This document shows positions 10,022 to 18,148 of a stretch of 64,000 nucleotides of DNA, one piece after another. The translations under genes were made by a program, and so were the position numbers. This DNA comes from Propioniciclava coleopterorum (lineage in GTDB: Bacteria; Actinomycetota; Actinomycetes; Propionibacteriales; Propionibacteriaceae), in contig NZ_CP049865.1 of assembly GCF_011393335.1 (NCBI RefSeq), positions 3,180,722 to 3,244,721 of the forward strand, written 5' to 3'. Below the pieces are notes generated by a model. It did no database searches, was not told where the DNA came from, and was given only the letters and a program-made list of their open reading frames with translations. Position 1 is the first letter of the stretch; every line of letters begins with the position of its first letter.

Positions 10022-10519
10022 TCAGGAGAGGGCGGCCACCGCGGCGTCGTAGTCGGGCTCCTGGGTGATCTCGGGAACCACCTCGGTGTAGACGACCTTG
10101 CCGTCGGCGTCGAGCACGATGACCGAGCGGGCGTTGAGGCCGGCCAGCGGGCCGTCCACCATCAGCGTGCCGTAGTCGCGCGAGAAGCTGGAGCGGAACG
10201 TCGAGCCGACCCGGACGTTCTCGATGCCCTCGGCGCCGCAGAACCGGCCCAGCGCGAACGGCAGGTCGGCCGAGGCGCAGACGACGGTGGTGTTCTCCAG
10301 CCCGGCGGCGATCTCGTTGAAGCGGCGCACGCTCATCGCGCACACGCCGGTGTCGACGCTGGGGAAGATGTTGAGCACGACGCGCTGCCCGGCCAGGTCG
10401 GCCAGCTTCACGTCGGACAGGTCGGCTCCGGTGAGCGTGAAGTCGGGAGCGCTCTGCCCGACTTCGGGCAGGTCTCCGACGGTGCGGACGGGGGTCCCCT
10501 TGAACTTGGTGTCAGCCAT
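10022..10519 (-). CDS. tpx: Thiol peroxidase, atypical 2-Cys peroxiredoxin
   Basis: Cytoplasmic thioredoxin-dependent peroxidase that reduces hydrogen peroxide and alkyl hydroperoxides. 165 residues, typical of Tpx. The peroxidatic Cys60 is in PSVDTGVCA and the resolving Cys94 in RFCGAEG, the spacing of the family. Most Tpx proteins have Pro where Gly58 stands (PSVDTPVC), a mild departure next to the active site. The ATG is preceded by TAGAAA at 6 bases, close to the leaderless pattern. It is monocistronic, closed by its own hairpin. Confidence 0.95.
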   Translation of the reverse strand: MADTKFKGTPVRTVGDLPEVGQSAPDFTLTGADLSDVKLADLAGQRVVLNIFPSVDTGVCAMSVRRFNEIAAGLENTTVVCASADLPFALGRFCGAEGIENVRVGSTFRSSFSRDYGTLMVDGPLAGLNARSVIVLDADGKVVYTEVVPEITQEPDYDAAVAALS

Positions 10520-10700
10520 GCCTCGTTTCTAGCACGCGGACCCCAGCGGGTCGATGCCGCGGCGCGGGTGGGTGACCCTCCCCGTCACGGCTTCCCGCGC
10601 CACGACGTCTCGCCGGGCGAGATCGGAGGTCCGGAACGTGAGAAACGGCGATACTGCACCGGTTGGCCGGCGCCGTGCCGGCCCCAGCCGAGGAGGCCCG

Positions 10701-12287
10701 ATGACCGCGCAGCCCGCCGCTCCGGACGTGTTCCACCTCTACGACACCACGCTCCGCGACGGTGCGCAGCAGGAGGGGCTCCGCCTCACCGTGAGCGACA
10801 AGCTGAAGATCGCCCGCGTCCTGGACGACCTGGGCGTCGGCTTCATCGAGGGCGGCTGGCCGGGCGCCAACCCCAGCGACACAGCCTTCTTCGCGGCGGC
10901 CGCCGCGGGCGAACTCGAGCTGCGGCACGCCAAGCTGACCGCCTTCGGCGCCACCCGCCGCGTGGGGGCCCGCGCGGCCGACGATCCGCTGACCCGCGCG
11001 CTGGTCGACGCGCAGACCGAGGTGATCTGCCTGGTCGCCAAGAGCCACGACGAGCACGTGTTCCGCGCGCTGAAGACCACCCTGGACGAGAACCTCGCCA
11101 TGGTCGCCGACACCGTGCGCTTCCTCACCGGCGAGGGCCGTCGGGTCTTCGTCGACGTCGAGCACTTCTTCGACGGCTACCGCGCCAACCCGGCCTACGC
11201 GCTGGAGGTGGTCCGCGCCGCGGCCGAGGCGGGCGCCGAGGTCGTCGTCCTCTGCGACACCAACGGCGGCATGCTGCCGGCGTGGATGGGCGAGGTCGTG
11301 TCGGCCGCCTCGGACATCGGCGTCGACCTGGGCGTCCACTGCCACAACGACACCGGGTGCGCGGTGGCCAACACGCTGGCCGCGGTGGACGCCGGCGTCA
11401 TGCACGTCCAGGGCACGATCAACGGCCACGGGGAGCGCACCGGCAACGCCGACCTGATCACCGTGGCGGCCAACCTCCGGCTCAAGTACGGCTGGCCGGT
11501 GCTCAGCGACGAGCACCTGGCCCGCGCCACGTCGGTCAGCCACGCCGTCGCCGCGATCACCCACGTCGCCCCCAACGCCCGGCAGCCCTACGTCGGGCAG
11601 TCCGCCTTCGCGCACAAGGCCGGCCTGCACGCGTCCGCGATCAAGGTGGACGCCAACCTGTACCAGCACACCGACCCGCGCCTGGTCGGCAACGACATGC
11701 GCATGCTGGTCTCGGACATGGCCGGCCGGGCCAACATCCAGCTCAAGGGCGACGAGCTGGGCTTCGACCTGTCCGACCGCGACCTGGCGGCGCGGATCAC
11801 CGACGTGGTGAAGCAGCGCGAGATGGACGGCTACTCCTACGAGTCCGCCGACGCCTCGTTCGAGCTGCTGCTGCGCGAGCAGACCGACGCCCTGGACCCC
11901 GCGTTCGAGGTGCAGCGCTGGCGTGTCCTGACCTCCGACGAGGTGAGCGAGGAGGGCGACTCCGAGGCCACCGTGAAGGTGCGCGTCGGGGACGCCGTCG
12001 TGTCGCGCGTCGGCGAGGGGTTCGGGCCGCTGAACGCCCTGGACCACGCCCTGCGCTCGGCGCTGGAGACCGAGCACCCCGACGTCGAGACCTTCGAGCT
12101 GACCGACTACCGGGTCCGGATCCTGGAGACCGGGCACGGCACGGACGCGATCGTCCGCGTCCTCATCGACACCACCGACGGGGAGCGCAGCTGGACGACC
12201 GTGGGCGTGGGCACCAACGTCGTCGAGGCGTCCTGGGAGGCCCTGCACGACGCCTACCTGTGGGGGCTGCACACCCGCGCCGCGTGA
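10701..12287 (+). CDS. cimA: (R)-citramalate synthase
   Basis: Condenses pyruvate and acetyl-CoA to citramalate, a threonine-independent entry to isoleucine; LeuCD and LeuB then process the product. 528 residues with the HMGL-like TIM barrel first (DTTLRDGAQQEG near residue 14, GVHCHNDTGCAVANTL, GTINGHGERTGNADL) and the C-terminal LeuA regulatory domain last. The KSHDEHVFRALKTTLDENLAM and EHFFDGY segments separate the CimA type from 2-isopropylmalate synthase, although specificity cannot be proven from sequence. The ATG at 10701 follows AGGAGG. The leuC, leuD, leuB and ilv genes elsewhere in the window complete the route. Confidence 0.88.
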   Translation: MTAQPAAPDVFHLYDTTLRDGAQQEGLRLTVSDKLKIARVLDDLGVGFIEGGWPGANPSDTAFFAAAAAGELELRHAKLTAFGATRRVGARAADDPLTRALVDAQTEVICLVAKSHDEHVFRALKTTLDENLAMVADTVRFLTGEGRRVFVDVEHFFDGYRANPAYALEVVRAAAEAGAEVVVLCDTNGGMLPAWMGEVVSAASDIGVDLGVHCHNDTGCAVANTLAAVDAGVMHVQGTINGHGERTGNADLITVAANLRLKYGWPVLSDEHLARATSVSHAVAAITHVAPNARQPYVGQSAFAHKAGLHASAIKVDANLYQHTDPRLVGNDMRMLVSDMAGRANIQLKGDELGFDLSDRDLAARITDVVKQREMDGYSYESADASFELLLREQTDALDPAFEVQRWRVLTSDEVSEEGDSEATVKVRVGDAVVSRVGEGFGPLNALDHALRSALETEHPDVETFELTDYRVRILETGHGTDAIVRVLIDTTDGERSWTTVGVGTNVVEASWEALHDAYLWGLHTRAA

Positions 12288-12347
12288 GTCCGCGAAACCC
12301 GCCCGGACGCCGACGCGGGACCGCGCGGTGCCCGGCGGACGGCTGGG

Positions 12348-12353
12348 TAGGCT
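12348..12353 (+). promoter_or_regulatory. -10 element of leaderless DUF1707 gene 1
   Basis: TAGGCT, 7 bases before the ATG at 12361, without a ribosome site. Confidence 0.5.
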
Positions 12354-12360
12354 GGTGGAC

Positions 12361-13022
12361 ATGATGGACGCACCCGATGGCGACTTGAGGATCGGCCACG
12401 CCGAGCGCGACGCCGCCGTCGAACAGCTGCGCGAGGCGGCCGCCGAGGGGCGGCTGACCCTCGACGAGCTCGACGCGCGGATCGAGACCGCGCTCCAGTC
12501 CCGCACCCGCGCCGAACTGCGCGCGCTGCTGGCCGACCTGCTGCCCGGCCAGCAGCTCGAGGCCGCCATCAACCCCACCGCCCTGACTGCGCAGCACGCC
12601 GAGCCGGGGTGGAGTTGGCAGGACCCCCTGGTGCTCACCGCCAAGTGGGACGACGTCTTCCGCGGCGGCCCCTGGCAGGTGCCGCCCTTCCTGGAGCTGA
12701 ACCCCGTGGCCGGCAGCGTCAAGCTGGACTTCAGCGACGCCCGGCTCTCCACGCGCGTGATCGACGTGAGCGTGGTGGGGGCGCCGGCGACACGATCCTC
12801 ATCGTGCCGGGCGGCTGGGGCGTGGAGATGTCCCGCATCGAGAAGGGCCTGGGGTCGGTCAAGTCGACCGTCGACCCGCGCCCGACCGGGACGCTGCCCC
12901 AGCTCATGGTGCGGGGACGCACCTCGCTGGGCAGCATCCGCGCCCGGCACCCCAACTGGTGGGACACCAAGCGGCGGGAGCGCTGGCTGGCCCGAGGCGG
13001 CGGGGTCGTCGCCAAGAACTGA
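12361..13022 (+). CDS. DUF1707 domain protein, copy 1 (one frameshift)
   Basis: Actinobacterial protein of unknown function. The N-terminal DUF1707 domain (about 1-55, RIGHAERDAAVEQLREAAAE, GRLTLDELDARIETAL) is a short helical domain found fused to many membrane or adhesion-like modules. The C-terminal part carries PWQVPPFLELNPVAGSVKLD and GGWGVEMSR, a beta-rich pattern like the cell-wall-active antibiotic response (DUF2154/LiaF-like) domain. The frame breaks in the G run 12777-12781; one added G gives about 220 residues. The gene downstream is a paralogue with the same architecture. Either ATG at 12361 or 12364 could start it; a TAGGCT 7 bases upstream favours leaderless 12361. Confidence 0.75.
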
Positions 13023-13035
13023 GGGGCGGCTTGGC

Positions 13036-13041
13036 TAGGAT
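13036..13041 (+). promoter_or_regulatory. -10 element of leaderless DUF1707 gene 2
   Basis: TAGGAT, 7 bases before the ATG at 13049, without a ribosome site. Each paralogue therefore has its own promoter. Confidence 0.5.
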
Positions 13042-13048
13042 CGCGGCC

Positions 13049-13692
13049 ATGGAGACCCACGAGCCCGCGCTCCCGGACGGCCACCTGCGCGTCACCCCCG
13101 CCCAGCGCGAGCACGCGCTCGCCCGGCTGCGGGAGGCCGCCGCCGACCAGCGCATCCGGTTCGAGGAGCTGGAGGCGCGGACCGCGTCCGTCCTGGAGGC
13201 GGTGACGCGCGACGACCTCGCCGCGCCCCTGTACGACCTCGTCCCCACCGCCGATCTCCCGGGAGCGACCGGCGAGGTCGCCCTGGGGGACGGGCCCGGC
13301 CTGACGTGGGAACGGCCCCTGGTGCTGCGCGCCGAGCACTGGTGGCGCACCGTCAAGATCGCCGGGGCCTGGGAGGTGCCGCCCTTCCTGGAGGTCAACG
13401 CCAGCCGCGGTCCGATCCTGCTCGACTTCCAGCGCGCGGTGGCGCTGGCGCCCGTCATCGACGTGGTCGTCAACGCGAGCTGGCTCGGCTCGGTCACGAT
13501 CGTGGTGCCCCGGGGCTGGGGCGTGGACGCCACCCAGGCGACGGGGGCCAGTACTCCCAGGTCACCAGCGAGGTCGACACCCGCCCGCACCCCGGCAACC
13601 CCCGCCTGGTGATCCGCGGACACCTCGGGGGCGGCATCACCGCGCGCTACCCGGGCGCGCGCGACCTGAGGCGGGCCGAGTCGGTAGCCTGA
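13049..13692 (+). CDS. DUF1707 domain protein, copy 2 (one frameshift)
   Basis: Paralogue of the preceding gene. DUF1707 lies at about 10-60 (HLRVTPAQREHALARLREAA) and the shared C-terminal module has WEVPPFLEVNASRGPILLDF and VPRGWGVDATQ. Identity with copy 1 is clearest in the PPFLE and GWGV segments, pointing to an old tandem duplication. The frame breaks in the G run 13543-13547; one added G restores about 214 residues ending at 13692. Function unknown; no signal peptide or membrane helix is seen in either copy, so a cytoplasmic role is inferred. Confidence 0.72.
13685..13690 (+). promoter_or_regulatory. -10 element of leaderless FAH-family gene
   Basis: TAGCCT, 7 bases before the ATG at 13698; it overlaps the last codons of the preceding gene. 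Confidence 0.45.
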
Positions 13693-13697
13693 GGTGC

Positions 13698-14513
13698 ATG
13701 CGCATCGCTCGATTCGTCCACGACGACACCATCGGGTTCGGCACCGTCGAACTCCCCGACGACGCGGGGGAGCACCCCGACACGATCCAGGTCCTCAACG
13801 GGGATCCGCTGGTCGGGCCGGTCCAGTACACCGGCGAGCGGCTCCACCTGGACGACGTGAGGCTCGTCGCGCCGGTGATCCCGCGCAGCAAGGTCGTGGC
13901 GATCGGGCGGAACTACGCGGCTCACGCCGCCGAGTTCGACAACGACGTGCCCGAGGTGCCGATGGCGTTCTTCAAGCCCAACACCTCGGTGATCGGCCCC
14001 GGCGAGCCCATCGTCTACCCGCGTCAGACCACCGCCGTCGACCACGAGGCCGAGCTGGCCGTCGTCATCGGCCGGATCTGCAAGGACGTCCCCGCCGAGC
14101 GTGCCGCCGAGGTGATCTTCGGGTACACCTGCGCCAACGACGTCAGCGCGCGGGACCTCCAGAAGTCCGACGGCCAATGGGCCCGCGCGAAGGGGTTCGA
14201 CACGTTCTGCCCGCTCGGCCCGTGGATCACCACCCACCTCAGCATCGAGGAGGCGTCCAACCTCGGGATCCGCGCGACCGTCACCCGCGACGGGGACGTG
14301 ATCGAGCGGCAGGACTCCACCACCGCGAACATGGTGCACGGGATCGCGGACCTGGTGGCCTTCGTGTCCGCCTTCACCACGCTCCTGCCCGGCGACGTCA
14401 TCCTGACCGGCACCCCCGAGGGCGTCGGACGCCTCGAGCCCGGCGACGTGGTCACGGTCGAGGTCGACGGGCTGGGCGCGCTGTCCAACCCCGTCGTGGC
14501 CGCGGAGGCATGA
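13698..14513 (+). CDS. Fumarylacetoacetate hydrolase family protein
   Basis: Member of the FAH superfamily, metal-dependent enzymes that hydrolyse or decarboxylate acylpyruvate-like substrates. 271 residues with a short N-terminal domain and a complete FAH fold: GRNYAAHAAEF, FKPNTSVIGPGEPI, DHEAELAVVIG (metal Glu residues), YTCANDVSARDLQ and GDVILTGTPEGVG. Substrate is not determinable; oxaloacetate/acylpyruvate-type activity is common among bacterial homologues of this length. The stop overlaps the ATG of the next gene (ATGA), so the two are translationally coupled. Confidence 0.88.
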   Translation: MRIARFVHDDTIGFGTVELPDDAGEHPDTIQVLNGDPLVGPVQYTGERLHLDDVRLVAPVIPRSKVVAIGRNYAAHAAEFDNDVPEVPMAFFKPNTSVIGPGEPIVYPRQTTAVDHEAELAVVIGRICKDVPAERAAEVIFGYTCANDVSARDLQKSDGQWARAKGFDTFCPLGPWITTHLSIEEASNLGIRATVTRDGDVIERQDSTTANMVHGIADLVAFVSAFTTLLPGDVILTGTPEGVGRLEPGDVVTVEVDGLGALSNPVVAAEA

Positions 14514-15553
14514 GCCCCAGGGACCGGCGCGCCCGGTCGGGCAACCCGGCGGTGGCCGCGCAGGCGGGTCGGCGTCCCACGCCGCGGACGCCTTCGGGCC
14601 CCTCGCGGCCGGGGTTCCGAGGGCCCTTCGCGCCCCTGCTGGACGCCTTCGCGACCGAACGCATCCCGAGCGGCGTGGACTACCCCCACGCGCTGCGCAC
14701 CACGACGGCGAACCCCTTCACCTCGATGGTGGGCGTCACGTTGGGCCTGCTGTCGTTCATGGTCATCACGCCACTCCTCATGCGCGGGCTCGGCGGGCTG
14801 TACTGGCTGGCGATCGGCTCGCCGGGGGACTTCGACGCCACCTTCCGGGCGCTCACGAGCTACGAACTCCCGTTCGGGCTCGTCGTGGGCCACCTCGGGC
14901 TCGCCACGCTGATCCCCCTGTCCATGGCGCTGGTGCTGTTCATCCACCGCGTCCGGCCGGGGATCCTCGGATCGGTGCTCGTGGGCCTCCGGTGGGGCTG
15001 GCTGGGCGCCTGCCTGCTCGTCGCCTTCGCGTCGCTGTGGCTGGTGCTGGTCGTGCAGAACCTCACCCAACCGGGCGGGCCGTCCTTCGCGCTGAACCCC
15101 CAACCGGGCGCGGTGTGGTTCATCGTCATCATGCTGCTCACCACGCCGCTGCAGGCCGCCGCGGAGGAGTACTTCTTCCGCGGGTACCTCATGCAGTCGC
15201 TGGGGTCCATGGTGGCCTCGCCCTGGTTCGGCATCCTCACCTCCGCGGCGGTGTTCACCGCCTTCCACGGCTCGCTGGATCCGGCCCTGGTGCTCGACCG
15301 GTTCGCGTTCGGCGTCCTGGCGGGATGGCTGGTCGTCCGCACGGGTGGCCTGGAGGCCGGAATCGCCGCGCACGTCGCCAACAACGTCACCTCGTTCGGG
15401 CTGGCGGCGCTGACCGCGTCGGTGGCGCAGGTGAAGGCGATCAGCGAGGTGACCTGGATCGTGGCCGCGTGGGACGTCGGACGGTTCGCGCTGTTCACCG
15501 TCCTGATCGTGCTGCTGGCCCGCCGGTGGAAGCCGGCCACCGAAACCGCGTGA
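14510..15553 (+). CDS. CPBP family intramembrane metalloprotease
   Basis: Multi-pass membrane protein of the CPBP (CAAX/Abi) family. 347 residues with about eight hydrophobic segments after a basic, Pro/Arg-rich N-terminus of about 70 residues. The catalytic motif is in TTPLQAAAEEYFFRGYLMQS (EExxxR), followed by FTAFHG and HVANN, which supply the further conserved His and Asn. In bacteria these proteins process exported peptides or give self-immunity to bacteriocins; nothing nearby shows which. It starts within the stop of the FAH gene, so co-expression with that hydrolase is likely. Confidence 0.87.
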   Translation: MSPRDRRARSGNPAVAAQAGRRPTPRTPSGPSRPGFRGPFAPLLDAFATERIPSGVDYPHALRTTTANPFTSMVGVTLGLLSFMVITPLLMRGLGGLYWLAIGSPGDFDATFRALTSYELPFGLVVGHLGLATLIPLSMALVLFIHRVRPGILGSVLVGLRWGWLGACLLVAFASLWLVLVVQNLTQPGGPSFALNPQPGAVWFIVIMLLTTPLQAAAEEYFFRGYLMQSLGSMVASPWFGILTSAAVFTAFHGSLDPALVLDRFAFGVLAGWLVVRTGGLEAGIAAHVANNVTSFGLAALTASVAQVKAISEVTWIVAAWDVGRFALFTVLIVLLARRWKPATETA

Positions 15554-15586
15554 GGCGCGCCGCGCGGGCCACCGGTTGCCTCGGTT

Positions 15587-15615
15587 TTGAGCCCGGGCCC
15601 CGGTTGCAGTAAGGT
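15587..15615 (+). promoter_or_regulatory. Promoter of the tRNA pair
   Basis: TTGAGC and TAAGGT separated by 17 bases form a good housekeeping-sigma promoter about 63 bases upstream of tRNA-Gln. Confidence 0.6.
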
Positions 15616-15677
15616 CTTACCTCGCTGGCTCAGCCTGGCCGGCGCCGCTCGATCCGTGAGGATCGGGAGGTGAATGA

Positions 15678-15749
15678 AGGGGTATGGGGTAATTGGCAGC
15701 CCGCCGGATTCTGGTTCCGTCAGTCTAGGTTCGAGTCCTAGTACCCCTG
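15678..15749 (+). tRNA. tRNA-Gln (CTG anticodon)
   Basis: Full cloverleaf of 72 bases. Acceptor AGGGGTA/TACCCCT with G discriminator, anticodon loop TTCTGGT giving CTG, and T arm CTAGG-TTCGAGT-CCTAG. The outermost anticodon-stem pair is a C-T mismatch. CCA is not encoded. Confidence 0.93.
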
Positions 15750-15819
15750 CTGGGAGGCGATTTCGCCAGAGGCGCAAGGCTCTGGTAATGTCTCCCGGGC
15801 ACCGAGAACGGTGCGAGCT

Positions 15820-15895
15820 GGCCCCGTTGTGTAGCGGCCTAGCACGCCGCCCTCTCAAGGCGGTAGCGCGGGTTCGAATCCCGTCGGGGCTACCA
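15820..15895 (+). tRNA. tRNA-Glu (CTC anticodon)
   Basis: Cloverleaf of 76 bases including an encoded CCA. Acceptor GGCCCCG/CGGGGCT, anticodon stem CCGCC/GGCGG around CTCTCAA giving CTC, and T arm GCGGG-TTCGAAT-CCCGT. It follows tRNA-Gln by 70 bases. A TAATGT at 15786-15791 could be a separate -10, and a small hairpin (GCACCG-AGAA-CGGTGC, 15799-15814) lies between the two. Confidence 0.95.
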
Positions 15896-15898
15896 GCT

Positions 15899-15931
15899 GA
15901 ACGGCCCCTCCCAAACCGGGAGGGGCCGTTC
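15899..15931 (+). terminator. Terminator of the tRNA pair
   Basis: Perfect 14-bp stem GAACGGCCCCTCCC/GGGAGGGGCCGTTC with a 5-base loop, 3 bases after tRNA-Glu. Confidence 0.8.
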
Positions 15932-15951
15932 GTCGTTCTGCGGCGGGGGAG

Positions 15952-16116
15952 TCAGCGGGCCTGCGGGTCCAGGCGGCGGGCCCACGCGCGCAGCACCCGG
16001 GACGCCCCCGCGCGGAGCGGGCCCGCCTCCCAGCCGCCCTGGAGGGCGGGGGCCGTCGGCAGGGCCGACGTGGCGAGGTTGTGACCCAGGGTGGTGACAT
16101 CGAGGACGTTGAACAT
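15952..16116 (-). CDS. Small protein of 54 residues downstream of the LacI-type gene
   Basis: Not recognised. A short frame on the minus strand begins with ATG 16116, preceded by GAAGGAAG at a good distance, and starts MFNVLDVTTLGHNLATSALP. The C-terminus is basic (LRAGASRVLRAWARRLD) and could form an amphipathic helix. It follows the LacI-type gene by 47 bases on the same strand with no terminator between, so it may share its transcript. High GC makes chance frames common here, so the ribosome site and position are the main support. Confidence 0.4.
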   Translation of the reverse strand: MFNVLDVTTLGHNLATSALPTAPALQGGWEAGPLRAGASRVLRAWARRLDPQAR

Positions 16117-16163
16117 GTGCGGTGCTTCCTTCGTGGTGGTGGTGGTGGTCGGGGCGGGTTCGG

Positions 16164-17155
16164 TCAGGCCCGCGGCGCGGGCGCGGTGGAGGCGCGGACG
16201 ACGAGGCGGGTCGGCAGGATCACCCGGCGCGGCTCCAGGGCGGGGTCCAGCATGAGCCGGGCGACCCGGCGCCCCTTCTCCTCGATGGGCTGGTGCACGG
16301 TGGTCAGGCCGCGCCCGGCCGCCTCGGGGATGTCGTCGAATCCGGCCAGCGACACGTCGCGCCCGGCCGTGGCGCCCCGCTCGGCGAGGCCGTCCATCAG
16401 GCCCAGCGCCATCGTGTCGCTCAGCGCGACCACGGCCGTGGGGCGGTCGCGGACGTCCCACAGCGTCCCCACGGCGGCCCTGCCGGCGCTGTAGCTGTTC
16501 TCGGCGGTCGTGTGGACGCGCAGGGACGCGCCGCCCAGGCCGCGGCGCAGGCCGGCGAGGCGGTCGACGTTGTCGACGTAGTCCGGCGTGCCGGGGGCGT
16601 GGACGCCGCCGTTGAGCAGCACCGCGACGTCGCGATGCCCGAGCCGCGCGAGGTGCTCGCCGAGCTGGACGCCGGCCATCACGTCGTCGATGGCGACGTG
16701 ATCGATGTCGGGGCGCGGATCCATGACGCTGATCACGACGGGGATCCCGCGGGCCAGAGCAGCCTCCACCGCCGGCGCGGTGCTTTGGAGGCACAGGCTC
16801 GTGAGGGCGTCGATCGAGGCGCGTTGCACCGCCTCCGCGGTCGGGGGAGCAGCAGGATGCCGACCTCGCCGTCGGTGAGTTCCTCCGCCAGCCCCCGCAG
16901 GAAGCCGATGGCGTACGGGTCGGAGAAGGCGTAGGAGTTGTGCTGGGTCATCAGCACGCCGATCGCCCCGGCGCGACCGCTGCGCAGCGCGCGCCCGGCC
17001 GGGTCCGGCCCGTGGTAGCCCAGCTCGGCGGCCACGGCGAGGATCCGTTCGCGGACGTCGGCTGAGAGCTGATCGGGGCGGTTGTAGGCGTTGGAGACCG
17101 ACGACGGGGACACGCCCGCCGCCAGGGCCACCGACTTCGCCGTGATCTTCGTCAC
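16164..17155 (-). CDS. LacI-family transcriptional regulator (one frameshift)
   Basis: DNA-binding repressor with an N-terminal LacI helix-turn-helix (about 2-50, TAKSVALAAGVSPSSVSNAY and the hinge region) and a periplasmic-binding-protein-like sugar domain (GRAGAIGVLMTQHNSYAF, GHRDVAVLLNGG, GRDVSLAGFDDIPEA, LTTVHQPIEEKG). The frame breaks in the G run 16843-16847; one added base gives about 330 residues. The GTG start follows AAGGAGG. A likely autoregulatory operator lies just upstream. No sugar transport operon adjoins it, so its targets are probably elsewhere. Confidence 0.87.
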
Positions 17156-17170
17156 ACCGCCTCCTTCTGG

Positions 17171-17189
17171 ATCGATTTACTAGAACGAT
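17171..17189 (-). promoter_or_regulatory. Candidate LacI-type operator
   Basis: ATCGATTTACTAGAACGAT is an imperfect dyad (7 of 9 positions paired) about 15 bases upstream of the LacI-type start, and is AT-rich against its surroundings. The form, a palindrome near the promoter of its own gene, is typical of LacI-family autorepression. Confidence 0.55.
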
Positions 17190-17272
17190 ACAGAAGGGTC
17201 GGCGGTCGGCCAAGACGAAGGCCACGGTTGCCGCGGGCGGGCGCGCCGACGCCCGAGCGCCGAGGCCGCCGA

Positions 17273-17982
17273 TCAGGGGAGCCGGCCGGTCTCCGCCACC
17301 ACGGCCGCGACGGCGCTGAGCTTGTGGTTGGTGCGTTGGGAGGCCGCGCGCAGCATGGCGAACGCCTCCTGCGGCGTCGCCCGGAACCGTTCCATCAGGA
17401 TCCCCTGGGCCTGGCCGATGACGGTGCGGTTGACCAGGGCGGAGGACCGGCTCGCCAACTCGCGTCCGGCGGCGACGGCGATATCGACCAGCGTCGCCAG
17501 CGCGCCGGCGGCCGCCAGGTCGTCGGGGAGAACCCGGCGGCGCGCGGCGCGTAGAGCGTCAGGACGCCGTGGCTGCGCGGCAGGGGCAGCGCCAGCGCCG
17601 CGCCGAGCCCGGCCTCCCGCGCCGAGCGGGCCCACCGTGGCCAGCGCGTCTCGGCGTCCAGGTCGGCGACGTGCTCGGCGACCCCGGTGCGCAGCGCGCT
17701 CAACCCCGGCCCCTCGTCGTGGCGGTCCTGCGCCTCCTCGGCGGCGTCGGCGTCCCCGCCGACCGCCACCTCGGCGACCCGGCGGTGATGCCGCACGAGC
17801 ACGGCCGAGGCGGCATGGCAGGGCGGCACGAGGTCGCACACCGCCAGGACGCCCTGACGCAGGCGTTCCTCCTCGGTCGAGGCGGCCGCCAGCCGCAGCG
17901 CCCAGTCCGCGATCGCCTCCCAAGCTTCGGCCTCGCCGACTCCGCGCGCCTGCGCGGCGGCCGCCGGCTCGTGCTCGCTCAT
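17273..17982 (-). CDS. GAF-ANTAR regulator (one frameshift)
   Basis: Predicted RNA-binding antitermination regulator. The N-terminal two thirds is a GAF-like sensor domain (about 20-150, with LRQGVLAVCDLVPPCHAASA and GLGAALALPL), and the C-terminal about 60 residues are an ANTAR domain (NRTVIGQAQGILMERF...QEAFAMLRAASQRTN). ANTAR domains bind paired hexaloop hairpins in nascent RNA. The frame breaks at GGGG 17525-17528; one added base gives about 236 residues. ATG 17982 follows GGAGGG. It is divergent from the oxidase gene and one gene away from the SigF/SigB-type sigma gene. Confidence 0.83.
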
Positions 17983-18068
17983 CGTGCCGCCCTCCGTGGT
18001 CGGGACTCCCTCTGGTTCCAGCATGCGCCCCGAACCGTGGAAGTCCAACGAATCTGCTTGTCGTAATC

Positions 18069-18094
18069 GGTTTGGGACCCGGTCGAGTGGGGTA
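18069..18094 (+). promoter_or_regulatory. SigF/SigB-type stress promoter upstream of ctaD
   Basis: GGTTT-N16-GGGTA is an exact match to the mycobacterial SigF promoter consensus as I know it (GGTTT-N15-17-GGGTA). It lies about 55 bases upstream of the oxidase start, and a sigma factor of that family is encoded just downstream. Confidence 0.65.
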
Positions 18095-18148
18095 CCACCC
18101 CTGTGAGGTGAGTCCGCGACCGCTGTGCCGACGAAGGGGGAACACGGG

